A stretch of 64,000 bases of DNA from Sphingomonas desiccabilis (lineage in GTDB: Bacteria > Pseudomonadota > Alphaproteobacteria > Sphingomonadales > Sphingomonadaceae), in the NCBI RefSeq assembly GCF_004135605.1, contig NZ_SDPT01000001.1, positions 992,001 through 1,056,000 on the forward strand, written 5' to 3'. This document shows positions 28,233 through 36,705 of the stretch, in pieces. A program made the position numbers and the translations under genes. Every line of letters starts with the position of its first letter. The stretch's first letter is position 1. The notes beneath the pieces are model-generated. The model did not search any database. It saw only the letters and a list, made by a program, of their open reading frames with translations, and had not been told where the DNA came from.

Positions 28233-28251
28233 AGTTAACTGTAAGTTAACT
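28233..28251. repeat. two copies of the palindrome AGTTAACT at the astB stop codon
   Basis: The self-complementary octamer AGTTAACT occurs at 28233-28240 and again at 28244-28251, separated by GTA. The last astB codons and its TAA lie within this repeat. In a sequence this rich in GC, two AT-rich palindromes three bases apart are unlikely by chance, but no role is known. Confidence 0.5.
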
Positions 28252-29491
28252 CGACAAGTTCGAGCGCTTCGAGCAGCGATGCTCGCGCGATTTCGATCTG
28301 CTCGATCAGACCCGGATCCGCGATGGCGTCATGCGCGATCGTCTCGGGCCAGTGGGTGCGGATGACCTCCGCGATCCGGTCGAGCTTTGCCTCGTCCACC
28401 AGGAAACGCGGGTCGACCGTAGCCGGATCGGCAACGACGCGCAGACGCAGGCACGCCGGGCCGCCGCCGTTGGCCATGGATTCGCGCACGTCGACCACTT
28501 CCAGCCGGCGGATCGGGCCATTGCCCGCGACATGTTCCTGCAGCCAGTTCCACACCGACGGCGTCGCCCGCGCTTCTTCCGGCAGCACTAGCGCCTGCGC
28601 CCCGTCCGGCAGCGTCACCAGCTGCGCGTTGAAGAGGTAGGACGCGATCGCATCCTCCAGCGGCACGCGTGCCGCGGGCACCTCGACGATCTCCACCTCC
28701 GGCAGCAAGCGGCGGAGCTCGGCGTAGAAGCCGGGCGCGTCGGCAAAGGCCTGTTCATGGCAGAACAGCACGCGCTCGTTCGCCACCGCCACCACGTCGT
28801 TGTGAAAGGCGCCGGCCGCGATCGCCGCGTCCGATTGCTGCACGAACAAGGTGCGCGTCGGGTCCAGGCCATGCGCCCGCGCCACCGCCGCGCTCGCCTC
28901 GCGATGCTGGCGGGCGGGAAAGGGCCCGCCGCCCACGCCATAGACGAACACCTCGACGCCGGGCCGATCGTGCGCGGCCGACAGCCGCATGTGGTTCGCC
29001 GCGCCTTCGTCCCCGAACGGTGCCGGCACGGGCGGGTGTACGGCGAAGCCCTCGTGCGCGAAGGCGAGCCGCAGCTGTGCCAGCGTCGCGGGCCACTCGT
29101 GGCTGCGATGCGCCATGGTCACGAGATTGGCCACGCTCAAGTGGCACCGTCCATCGGCCGTGTCGGGCGCCGGGGAGACGGTGGCGGCGTTGGCCGCCCA
29201 CATCGCCGAGGCGGACAGCGCCTGCGCCTTCAGATGCGCCGGGGCCGTCGCATAGTCGGTGGCCAGCGCCGACAGCCAGCGGCGATCCGGCCGCGGGTGC
29301 GGCAGCAGGATCCCCTGTGCGAGGCCGAGGGCAAGATTTGCGCGCATCTTGTCGATGCCCTGCAACGCCGCCGCGCGCGGGTGCGAGACCGCACCGGCAT
29401 TGCGGGTCGCGGCCAGGTTGCCGTGGCTCAGCCCTGCATAATTGTGGCTCGGCCCGACGATCCCGTCGAAGTTGATCTCCCGCACCGCCAT
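28235..29491 (-). CDS. astB: N-succinylarginine dihydrolase
   Basis: 418 residues. The start MAVREINFDGIVGPSHNYAG is diagnostic, as are VQQSDAAIAAGAFHNDVVAVAN (with the catalytic His) and the closing NGGGPACLRLRVV with the nucleophilic Cys. The enzyme hydrolyses N2-succinylarginine to N2-succinylornithine, CO2 and two ammonia, step 2 of the arginine succinyltransferase (AST) pathway. Its ATG overlaps the astA stop by one base. It is the third gene of the M20-astA-astB operon; astC and astD are not in the window. Confidence 0.96.
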   Translation of the reverse strand: MAVREINFDGIVGPSHNYAGLSHGNLAATRNAGAVSHPRAAALQGIDKMRANLALGLAQGILLPHPRPDRRWLSALATDYATAPAHLKAQALSASAMWAANAATVSPAPDTADGRCHLSVANLVTMAHRSHEWPATLAQLRLAFAHEGFAVHPPVPAPFGDEGAANHMRLSAAHDRPGVEVFVYGVGGGPFPARQHREASAAVARAHGLDPTRTLFVQQSDAAIAAGAFHNDVVAVANERVLFCHEQAFADAPGFYAELRRLLPEVEIVEVPAARVPLEDAIASYLFNAQLVTLPDGAQALVLPEEARATPSVWNWLQEHVAGNGPIRRLEVVDVRESMANGGGPACLRLRVVADPATVDPRFLVDEAKLDRIAEVIRTHWPETIAHDAIADPGLIEQIEIARASLLEALELVELTYS

Positions 29492-30507
29492 CAGTCGCGC
29501 TCCACCACCGTCACCTGGTCGCCGGCGTCGACGCCCAGCAGCGCGGCACAGGCGGGATCGAGCAGCACGTCGCCGGCGTCGCCCGCACGCACCTGGCCCA
29601 GCGCCACGCGGAAATGCTCCAGCCGCCCGGCCGACACCAGCATCGGCTCCCCGTCGCCTCCCAGTTCCGCCACGCGCACCTGCCGCGCGTTGCGGATGGT
29701 CCCCACCTGGTCGGTCCGGGCGGTCATGGTCGGCCCGCCGTCGAAGATGTCGACGTAGTTTTCATAATGGAAGCCTTCGCGCTCCAGCATCCGCATCGCG
29801 GCCCGGCCGGAGGGGTGGGGCAGGCCGATCACCGACCGTGCATTCTCCGGCAGCATCGCCGTGTAGACCGGATGCTTCGGCATCAGGTCGGCGATGAACT
29901 GGTTGCCGTGGATCGCATTGAACTGGTCCGCCTCCTGGAAGCTCATGCCGAAGAAGCGCCCCGCGACCCCGTCCCAGAAGGGCGACCCGCCCGCCTCGTC
30001 GATCACGCCGCGCAGCTCGGCCAGGATGCGGTCTGCGAAGCGCTGGCGATGCGCCTTGATGAACAGGTAGCGGCTGCGCGCCAGCAGCAGCCCCAGCCCG
30101 CCGGCGCGCTCGCCCGGATGCAGGAACAGCCCGCCGACCTCGCTCGCGCCCTCCAGGTCGTTCACCAGGTTGAGGATCTCGGCCCGAAAGGTCCGGCGCA
30201 GCGCCTCGCTATGCTTGGTGAGGGTCGCGACCCGATAGGAGTAGAAGGGCCAGTGCTGGCCGACCTGGGTGAAGATCTGGCAGGTGCCGCGCACCTCCTG
30301 CGTCTCCGCATTCTCCAGCACCAGCACGAACAGCTCGTCTTCCAGGCTGTCGGCCTCGCGCGCGAAAGCCGCGTGGCTGCGCTCCAGCTTTGCCCGCAGG
30401 GCCGGCTTGTCGGGGGGCAGGTTGGTGAAGCCGCCGCCGGTCAGCTTCGCCATTTCATAAAGGTGCTGCAGGTCCTCGTCGCGGGCGGCGCGGATGCGAA
30501 AGCTCAT
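29491..30507 (-). CDS. astA: arginine N-succinyltransferase
   Basis: 338 residues from ATG 30507, which overlaps the M20 stop (ATGA); the open frame upstream of this point is out-of-frame M20 sequence. Diagnostic stretches are IRAARDEDLQHLYEMA, GGFTNLPPD, FYSYRV, GGLFLHPGERAGGLGLLLAR and FWDGVAGRFFGMSFQEAD. It transfers succinate from succinyl-CoA to arginine, step 1 of the AST pathway for using arginine as carbon and nitrogen source. This is a GNAT-like acyltransferase in the cytoplasm. Confidence 0.96.
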   Translation of the reverse strand: MSFRIRAARDEDLQHLYEMAKLTGGGFTNLPPDKPALRAKLERSHAAFAREADSLEDELFVLVLENAETQEVRGTCQIFTQVGQHWPFYSYRVATLTKHSEALRRTFRAEILNLVNDLEGASEVGGLFLHPGERAGGLGLLLARSRYLFIKAHRQRFADRILAELRGVIDEAGGSPFWDGVAGRFFGMSFQEADQFNAIHGNQFIADLMPKHPVYTAMLPENARSVIGLPHPSGRAAMRMLEREGFHYENYVDIFDGGPTMTARTDQVGTIRNARQVRVAELGGDGEPMLVSAGRLEHFRVALGQVRAGDAGDVLLDPACAALLGVDAGDQVTVVERD

Positions 30508-31712
30508 GCGCTCCCCCGCTCGACGAGCCGCAGGATCGAAAGTGCCGACAGCGCGGCGCGCTCGGCAAGGCTGTCGGGCAGCATATATTCCTCCGGCGAA
30601 TGGATGGCGCCGCCGCGGACGCCCATGGTGTCGATCACGGGCACGCCGCAGGCGGCGATGTTGTTGCCGTCGCACACGCCCCCGGTGTCGCGCCAGCCGA
30701 CCGAGAGGCCCAGGCTCTGGCCCGCATCGCGGACCAGCCCGAACAGGCGCTCGGCGGCGGCATCGATCGGCTTTGGCGGCCGGTTGAAGCTGCCGTGGCA
30801 TTCGACGCGCACGTCGTGCCCCGCAGCCACCTCGGTCGCGGCCGAATCGAGCGCCGCTTGCGCGCGCGCTGCCGCGTCGAGCGAGGCCGGGCGGAAGTTG
30901 ACCCGCAGCACCGCATGCTCCGGCACGACGTTGTTCGGGCTGCCGCCGTCGATCCGCGCCGGATTGACGGTGAGGCCATCGCCTGCCGCATCCGCCAGCC
31001 GCAGCGCGAGCTCGGCCGCCGCCACCAGCGCGTTGCGGCCTTCCTCGGGATTGCGGCCGGCATGGGCGCTGCGCCCCGTCACCGCGAGCGAGAAATTGCC
31101 CGTGCCGCCGCGCGCGCCTGCCAGCGTTCCGTCCGCAAGCGACGGCTCGTAGACGAAGGCGGCGGCCTTGCCGCGCGCCGCGCGGGCGATCAGCGGAGCG
31201 GAGGAGAGCGAGCCCGTCTCCTCGTCGGAGTTGATGACGACCTGATAGCCCAGCCGCCCCGCGAAGCCGGAATTCTCGATCGCCTCCAACGCCGCGAGCA
31301 TCACCGCCAAGCCGCCCTTCATGTCGGCCGCGCCGGGGCCGTTCAGCGCGCCATCCTCGCGCACCCGCATCTTTTGGAACGGGTGGTCCGCCGGATAGAC
31401 CGTGTCCATGTGGCCCGCGAACAGCAGCTGGATCGGCGCCTGCGGCCGCACCGTCAGCAGCAGGTGGCGTCCGTGCTCGATCGGCTGGAGCCGCCCGGTG
31501 GCGGAGATCGCCTCGACCGGGTCCGGCTTGATCAGCGCAATTCCGCCGGGAAGCGCGGAAAAGGCATCGGCTAACAGCTGCGCCATCCGGGCAAGCCCGG
31601 TGAGATTGCGCGTGCCGCTGTTTACCGCGACCCAGGGTTCAAGGTGCGCCAGCATCGGGGCAGCGCGCGCCCGTTCGACAACGGCGGCTTCCGCGCTTGT
31701 AAGAACATCCAT
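30504..31712 (-). CDS. M20-family zinc hydrolase in the ast operon
   Basis: 402 residues. Metal-binding blocks of the ArgE/DapE/CPG2 group are visible: LFAGHMDTVYP (His and Asp near residue 100), GPGAADMKGG (about 125), SDEETGS with the catalytic Glu pair (about 162) and a C-terminal AIHSPEEYM His. M20 enzymes deacylate N-acyl amino acids or cleave dipeptides. Its position as first gene, with ATGA coupling to astA, suggests a role in the same pathway. It could replace the usual AstE succinylglutamate desuccinylase, which belongs to a different (M14) family. That role is inferred, not shown. Confidence 0.9.
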   Translation of the reverse strand: MDVLTSAEAAVVERARAAPMLAHLEPWVAVNSGTRNLTGLARMAQLLADAFSALPGGIALIKPDPVEAISATGRLQPIEHGRHLLLTVRPQAPIQLLFAGHMDTVYPADHPFQKMRVREDGALNGPGAADMKGGLAVMLAALEAIENSGFAGRLGYQVVINSDEETGSLSSAPLIARAARGKAAAFVYEPSLADGTLAGARGGTGNFSLAVTGRSAHAGRNPEEGRNALVAAAELALRLADAAGDGLTVNPARIDGGSPNNVVPEHAVLRVNFRPASLDAAARAQAALDSAATEVAAGHDVRVECHGSFNRPPKPIDAAAERLFGLVRDAGQSLGLSVGWRDTGGVCDGNNIAACGVPVIDTMGVRGGAIHSPEEYMLPDSLAERAALSALSILRLVERGSA

Positions 31713-31754
31713 GGTCGCGAGGCTAGCGCGGATCCGCCTCGGAAGGAACGGGGC

Positions 31755-32675
31755 CTAGAAGGAATAGACCAGGGACGCGCGCGTGGTGGTGTCGGTGGTG
31801 ACGCTGCCTTCGGGCGGGCGGCTCTCGTATCGCACCGCATAGGAGACCTGTGCGGAAAGCGGCCCCAGCAGCTTGGCATCGACCGCCGTGGTGCTGCTCA
31901 CGGTGCTGTTCGCCTGCGCGGCCAGATAGGCGGAGGCGTCCTGGCGCAGCGTCAGCGCGGGGGTCAGGCGCCAGTCGAAGTCGACCGAACCGCGCGCCGC
32001 AAGGCTGCTTTCCTGGGTCTCGTCGGTGAAGTCGGTCTGGCGAAACGCTGGGCCGAGTTCCAGGTCCAGCGTCAGCGCCGGCCGCTTAATTGCGCTGTAA
32101 CCGGCACCCGCCGAGGCCGAGAAGCGGCTGTTGTACCCGACGAACCGGTCGCTCTCGAACTGCGTCGAGCCGTAGACGTAGAGCCGGTCGTCGACCTTGT
32201 AGTTCGGCTCATAGGCGGCGAGATAATATTCCCGGCTCGTGACGCCGTTCGCCTTCTGATAGTCGAGCTGCAGGCGCAGCTTGTGGCGCCAGCGGAACCC
32301 CTCGCGCGACAGGTCCAGCACGCCGGTCGCGCCGAAATTGTCGCTGTTGCCCGAACTCGCATAGCCGCCGAGTTCGGCACGTCCCTTCACCAGCGCGAAG
32401 AACGAGGACTCCTGCAGCTCACGGGTGCGTTGGGCAGCACGATCGGCCGTCCACTTGCCGGTGATCTCACGAACCAGGTCGATGCTGTCGGGCGCTGCGA
32501 TCCGCGAATACTTCACCAGCGTCGCGACCTCGCCCTCGTTGCCCGAGGCCATGGCGGCATCGAGCATCATCTTGAGCTGCTCGGGGATCGGCGCGTCCTT
32601 CTTGGCGGCAGCCGGCGGTGCGGCGTTTGCCAGCAGGAGCGGTGCGGCAAGGAAAAGATACGCAGCCTTGGTCAC
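31755..32675 (-). CDS. DUF481 outer membrane beta-barrel protein
   Basis: 306 residues: a signal peptide (about 1-23, ending ANAAPPAAA), an alpha-helical stretch, then from about residue 95 alternating amphipathic beta-strands (ARGSVDFDWRL, LRLQLDYQKA, LRQDASAYLAA), finishing with a terminal aromatic SLVYSF. A C-terminal Phe is the usual assembly signal for outer membrane barrels. DUF481 proteins occur across Gram-negatives with no known function. It is 62 bases downstream of rppH on the same strand. Confidence 0.88.
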   Translation of the reverse strand: MTKAAYLFLAAPLLLANAAPPAAAKKDAPIPEQLKMMLDAAMASGNEGEVATLVKYSRIAAPDSIDLVREITGKWTADRAAQRTRELQESSFFALVKGRAELGGYASSGNSDNFGATGVLDLSREGFRWRHKLRLQLDYQKANGVTSREYYLAAYEPNYKVDDRLYVYGSTQFESDRFVGYNSRFSASAGAGYSAIKRPALTLDLELGPAFRQTDFTDETQESSLAARGSVDFDWRLTPALTLRQDASAYLAAQANSTVSSTTAVDAKLLGPLSAQVSYAVRYESRPPEGSVTTDTTTRASLVYSF

Positions 32676-32737
32676 GCGCCTGTCCTTAGCTGCAATGCAG
32701 CGAGAGGTGAACCCGCCTTGCGACTCGCTCCGTCGCG

Positions 32738-33226
32738 TCAGCCGGCGTTTCGGCCCAGCGGCTCGGCGAACAGCTCGAGCAGCCGCTCGTAGAGTGCGCG
32801 CTTGAAGCCGACGATCGCCTCCGGCAGCTCATCCGGCTCGGCCCAGCGCCAGGCGCGGAACTCCGGCTCGGGCGTTGCGATGTCGATGTCCTGCTCCTCA
32901 CCCTCGAAGCGGAAGGCGAACCAGCGCTGGCGCTGCCCGCGATACTTGCCGCCCCAGACCTTGCCGATCATGTCCTCCGGAAGGTCGTAGGTGAGCTCCT
33001 CCGGCGCCTCGCCGATCAGCGAGACCTTGTCCGGCTGCACGCCCGTCTCCTCGCGCAGCTCGCGCAGCGCCGCGGCGAGCGCGTCCTCGCCGGGGTCGAT
33101 CCCGCCCTGCGGCATCTGCCACGCCTCCAGCGTCGAATCGATCCGCTGGCCGACGAACACGCGCCCGTCGCGGTTGATCAGCATGACACCCGCGCAGGGC
33201 CGGTAGGGAAGCGTGGTCTCGTTCAT
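32738..33226 (-). CDS. rppH: RNA pyrophosphohydrolase (Nudix)
   Basis: 162 residues. The Nudix box fits the consensus at residues 41-63: GGIDPGE (41-47), then REL-x-EE-x-G-V (55-63), binding the metal. The upstream YRPCAGVMLIN and downstream WFAFRFEGEE and FRAWRWAEPDELP match RppH/IalA. The enzyme removes pyrophosphate from the 5' triphosphate of mRNA, opening it to RNase E decay. It lies 42 bases after the esterase gene on the same strand. Confidence 0.95.
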   Translation of the reverse strand: MNETTLPYRPCAGVMLINRDGRVFVGQRIDSTLEAWQMPQGGIDPGEDALAAALRELREETGVQPDKVSLIGEAPEELTYDLPEDMIGKVWGGKYRGQRQRWFAFRFEGEEQDIDIATPEPEFRAWRWAEPDELPEAIVGFKRALYERLLELFAEPLGRNAG

Positions 33227-33268
33227 GGCAGGTCTCCTAGCGGTGCGGCCGCGCCCAAGTCGAGGGAT

Positions 33269-34240
33269 TCAGCCGGCCGCCTGCGCCAGGACGCGCTCGG
33301 CTTCCGCCTCGGTGACGATCTGGCGCAGGGCGACCAGCGCGCCGGCAAGGTCGCCCTGACTCGACGGGATAGCGCGGCGCAGGTTGAGGAACCCGTGCAC
33401 ATTGCCGCGCGCCTCGCGATAGGTCACGGCGACCCCCGCCTCCGCGAGTGCTGCCGCATAGGCGCGGCCCTGATCCCGCAACGGGTCGAGCCCGGCGGTC
33501 AGCACCAGCGCCGGCGGCATCTCCGCCATGGTCCCCAGCAGCGGCGAGGCGCGCAGGCTCGCGCTCTCCGCGCGATAGGCCTGGCCGAACCAGGCGAGCG
33601 ATTCGCGGGTCAGCAGATAGCCCTCGGCGAACTCGCCGTAGGAAGGGTATTCGCGGGTGGTGTCGGTCACGGGGTAGATCGGCCACTGCGCGATCACCGG
33701 CGCCGCCGCGGGCCGGTCGCGTAGCGCCATGGCGGTGACGATCGCGAGCGTGGCGCCCGCGCTGTCGCCCGCCAGCACCAGGCTCGTCACGCCGCGCTCC
33801 AGCACGGCCGGCCCGGCCGCCAGCCAGCGCGCGGCGGTCTCGGCGTCGTCGGGCGCCGCCGGCCACGGGTGTTCGGGCGCAAGCCGATAGTCGAGCGCCA
33901 CCACCGGCAGGTCGAGCATCCGCGCGATCTCCGCACAAGCGCTCGCATGCGAGTCGAGGTCGCCGATGACGAAGCCGCCGCCATGAAGGAACAGTATCAC
34001 AGGGCCCGGCTCCCGCGACGGACGCGCGTCGAACAGCCGGGCGCGCAGATCGCCGTGCGGTGCGGGGATGGTGCAGTCGCGGATCACCGCCAGCGTTCCC
34101 ACCGGCAGATCCGCCACGTCCTTGGTCGCAAGGAGCTGCGCGCGTGCGGCAGCCGGCTCCAACTCGTGCATGCGCGGGCCCGGCATGTTCTCGAGGTAGC
34201 CGAGGAAGGCGCGGACGTCGGGGCGGACGAAAACGGTCAA
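33269..34240 (-). CDS. alpha/beta hydrolase, HSL-type esterase
   Basis: 323 residues. The oxyanion-hole motif HGGGF (about 85-90) and nucleophile elbow GDSAG (Ser around 160) identify the hormone-sensitive-lipase family (BD-FAE/esterase IV). The acid is in AGLDPLRDQG and the base in NVHGF. Such enzymes cleave short-chain esters and have no signal peptide here. The physiological substrate is unknown. It is divergent from the deacetylase gene. Confidence 0.92.
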   Translation of the reverse strand: MTVFVRPDVRAFLGYLENMPGPRMHELEPAAARAQLLATKDVADLPVGTLAVIRDCTIPAPHGDLRARLFDARPSREPGPVILFLHGGGFVIGDLDSHASACAEIARMLDLPVVALDYRLAPEHPWPAAPDDAETAARWLAAGPAVLERGVTSLVLAGDSAGATLAIVTAMALRDRPAAAPVIAQWPIYPVTDTTREYPSYGEFAEGYLLTRESLAWFGQAYRAESASLRASPLLGTMAEMPPALVLTAGLDPLRDQGRAYAAALAEAGVAVTYREARGNVHGFLNLRRAIPSSQGDLAGALVALRQIVTEAEAERVLAQAAG

Positions 34241-34296
34241 GGCGCTCTCCTGTGGCGCGGCGTTGCGGCCGCGGTGCGTGCGCTTACCTATGGAGC

Positions 34297-35205
34297 GTGA
34301 TCCGCGTCGTCCACCACCCCGACTATGTCGCGCCCGCGCCGGCGCGCAGCACCTATCAATGGAACAAGAACGGGCTGGTCCGCGACCTGCTGCGCGCGCA
34401 GGGCGCCGGGATCGACTGGCACGAGCCGGACCCCATGCCGCGCCGGTGGATCGAGGCGGTGCACGAACCCGGCTATGTCGCCGAGGTGATCGCGCTTGCG
34501 GTGCCCCCGGAAAAGGCGCGGCGGATCGGCTTCCCGATCACCGCCGAGGTTGCGGCGCGCGCGCAGGCGGTGCCGGGCGGGACCTATCTCGCCGCCCGGC
34601 TCGCACTGGAACACGGCTTTGCCGCGAACACCGCGGGCGGAAGCCACCATGCGCTGGCCGACACGGGTGCCGGCTTCTGCGTCTTCAACGACCTGGCGAT
34701 CGCCGCCAACCGGCTGGTGGAGGAGGGGGCGGCTGCGCGCGTGCTGGTGGTCGACTGCGACGTGCACCAGGGCGACGGCACCGCCTCGCTGCTGGCGGGC
34801 CGGCCCGGGCTCGCCACCTATTCCATCCACGCGGAAAAGAACTTCCCCGTCCGAAAGGCGCGCTCGACCCTCGACGTGCCCCTCGCGGATGGCGTCGGCG
34901 ATGACGAATATTGCGCGGTGCTGGCCGAAACGCTGGTTCCGCTCGTCGACGGCTTCGCGCCCGACCTGCTGCTCTACCAGGCCGGGGTGGACCCGTTCGC
35001 AGGCGACCGGCTCGGCCGGCTCGCGCTCAGCCGCGAAGGTCTCGTCCGACGCGATCGCTGGGTGGCGACGCTGGCGCGCGACCGCGGCATCCCGCTGGCG
35101 AGCGCACTGGGGGGCGGCTATGGCGACGACGCGATGGAGGTTTCGGAGCGGCACCTCGCCTCGATCCTCACGCTCGGCGGGGTCTTCGCCGCGGACCATC
35201 GGTAG
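34297..35205 (+). CDS. histone-deacetylase-family protein (acetylpolyamine/acetyl-lysine type)
   Basis: 302 residues from GTG 34297 (MIRVVHHPDY). No good ribosome-binding site precedes it; GGAG lies one base away. Catalytic features are the His117-His118 dyad in GGSHHA, metal ligands Asp155 and His157 in DCDVHQGDG, and Asp232 in QAGVDPF. This zinc-dependent amidohydrolase family includes bacterial acetylpolyamine amidohydrolases and acetoin-utilisation AcuC; the 300-residue size fits the short bacterial class. It should remove acetyl groups from lysine or polyamines; the true target is unknown. It is followed by the CFA-synthase-like gene 45 bases on. Confidence 0.92.
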   Translation: MIRVVHHPDYVAPAPARSTYQWNKNGLVRDLLRAQGAGIDWHEPDPMPRRWIEAVHEPGYVAEVIALAVPPEKARRIGFPITAEVAARAQAVPGGTYLAARLALEHGFAANTAGGSHHALADTGAGFCVFNDLAIAANRLVEEGAAARVLVVDCDVHQGDGTASLLAGRPGLATYSIHAEKNFPVRKARSTLDVPLADGVGDDEYCAVLAETLVPLVDGFAPDLLLYQAGVDPFAGDRLGRLALSREGLVRRDRWVATLARDRGIPLASALGGGYGDDAMEVSERHLASILTLGGVFAADHR

Positions 35206-35249
35206 CAGGACGGCTTGCGGTGATCTCGCGGAGGTGCATGTAAGGCGCC

Positions 35250-36488
35250 ATGCACGCGCCCCGCTCTTCCTTGCCCTCTTCCCTGGCCGCAACGCGCGAT
35301 CCGCTCCGCTGGTTCGCGCCCGTGTTCGAACGGATGCTCGGCCGCATCGACCGGGGGCTGGAGTTCGGCGCGATCGAGGCGACGCTCCCGACCGGCCGTG
35401 CGGTCCGGCTCGGCGGACGCGGCGAGGGACCAATTGCGGTGGTGGTGCTCCACCGCTGGCGCGCGATGCTGCGGCTGGCGACCGGCGGCTCTGCCGGCTG
35501 GTACGAAGCATGGGTCTCAGGCGACTGGTCGAGTCCCGATCCCGTGCCGCTGTTCGATCTGTTCATGCGCAACGGCCGCGCGCTCGGCAACGTCGGCCGC
35601 GCCGGGCGATGGACCGGCATCGCCCGGCGCTTCGCCCATTGGTCGCGCCGCAACCACCGCGCCAATGCGCGCCGCAACATCCAGTTCCACTATGACCTGG
35701 GCAACGACTTCTACCGCGCCTGGCTCGACCCCGGCATGACCTATTCGAGCGCGCTGTTCGACGATCCCGCCGAGCCGCTGGAGGCCGCGCAGGATCGTAA
35801 GCTCCAGGCGATCCTCGACCGCACCGGGACGCAACCGGGCGACACCATCCTCGAGATCGGCTGCGGCTGGGGCTCCTTCGCGGAGCGCGCCGCCCGCGCC
35901 GGTCGCCGTGTCCATGGCCTGACCCTCTCGTCCGAGCAGAAGCGCTTCGTCGAGCAGCGGATCGGCGAGGCCGGGCTGGAGGGCGTGGAGGTGTCGCTCA
36001 CCGACTATCGCGACGCCGCCGACAGCTACGACGCGATCGCCAGCATCGAGATGGTGGAGGCGGTGGGGCAGGAATATTGGCCGGCCTATCTGGACGCGAT
36101 TGCCGCGCGGCTGAAGCCGGGCGGCCGCGCCGCGCTCCAATATATCGCGATCGACGACGCGCTGTTCGACGCCTATGCGAACAACGTCGACTTCATCCAG
36201 GCCTATATCTTTCCCGGCGGCCTGCTGCTGTCGACCGAGCGCTTTCGTGCGCTGGCCCAGGCGCGGGGCCTCGCCTGGCACGACGAGCACCGCTTCGGCC
36301 GGGACTATGCCGAGACGCTCCACCGCTGGCGCCTTGCCTTCGACGCGGCCGAGGCGGCCGGCGACCTGCCCGGCAACTTCCCGCCCGGTTTCGCCGACCT
36401 GTGGCGCTACTATCTCATGTACTGCGAAGGCGGCTTCCGCGGCGGCGGCATCCACGTCGCCCAGGTCACGCTGGTGAAGCAAGGCTAG
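35250..36488 (+). CDS. cyclopropane-fatty-acyl-phospholipid synthase family methyltransferase
   Basis: 412 residues. The C-terminal two thirds carry the CFA-synthase SAM domain: NIQFHYDLGNDFYRAWLD (about 145-162), EIGCGWGSFAERAARAG (SAM motif I, about 205-221), GLTLSSEQ and QYIAIDD. The first 100 residues form the partner N-terminal domain. The enzyme class methylenates cis double bonds of membrane phospholipids, making cyclopropane chains in stationary phase. Several bacterial paralogues instead do other lipid methylations, so cfa identity is likely but not certain. Confidence 0.88.
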   Translation: MHAPRSSLPSSLAATRDPLRWFAPVFERMLGRIDRGLEFGAIEATLPTGRAVRLGGRGEGPIAVVVLHRWRAMLRLATGGSAGWYEAWVSGDWSSPDPVPLFDLFMRNGRALGNVGRAGRWTGIARRFAHWSRRNHRANARRNIQFHYDLGNDFYRAWLDPGMTYSSALFDDPAEPLEAAQDRKLQAILDRTGTQPGDTILEIGCGWGSFAERAARAGRRVHGLTLSSEQKRFVEQRIGEAGLEGVEVSLTDYRDAADSYDAIASIEMVEAVGQEYWPAYLDAIAARLKPGGRAALQYIAIDDALFDAYANNVDFIQAYIFPGGLLLSTERFRALAQARGLAWHDEHRFGRDYAETLHRWRLAFDAAEAAGDLPGNFPPGFADLWRYYLMYCEGGFRGGGIHVAQVTLVKQG

Positions 36489-36501
36489 CCGACGGGCGTA
36501 C

Positions 36502-36581
36502 CGTGCTCCTGCGCAGGCAGGAGCTCAGGGCGGCAAGCGCCGGCGTCCTGGCTCTAGGCTCCTGCCTGCGCAGGAGCACGG
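36502..36581. repeat. inverted pair of palindromic intergenic repeats
   Basis: GTGCTCCTGC/GCAGGAGC followed by TCAGGGC faces the reverse arrangement (CTCTAGGCTCCTGCCTGCGCAGGAGCACGG in pieces) about 40 bases on. The two ends, GTGCTCCTGCGCAGGCAGGA and its mirror, are near-perfect inverted copies. It lies in the 217-base gap between the CFA-like gene and the SDR gene, which converge. Confidence 0.8.
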
Positions 36582-36613
36582 GAGGAGGGCGCGCGCTTCG
36601 CTTCTCTTCTCGT

Positions 36614-36702
36614 CATACCAGCGAAAGCTGGCATCCATACGCGTTGCGATCGCGCTTCCTGCCGTAGCGGCAATGGATTCGGACTTGCGGCAGGATGACG
36701 AA
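36614..36702 (-). repeat. second dispersed repeat family, copy 2, with flanking CGTCAT ends
   Basis: The reverse complement of 36638-36690 matches 4555-4605 closely (shared core GGCAGGAAGCGCGA and a conserved AAGTC...CATT segment). The outer ends CGTCATACC (36614) and GGATGACG (about 36695) are inverted, and the left end includes the hairpin CCAGC-GAAA-GCTGG. This resembles the common proteobacterial GTCAT-type palindromic repeats. Confidence 0.6.
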
Positions 36703-36705
36703 CGG

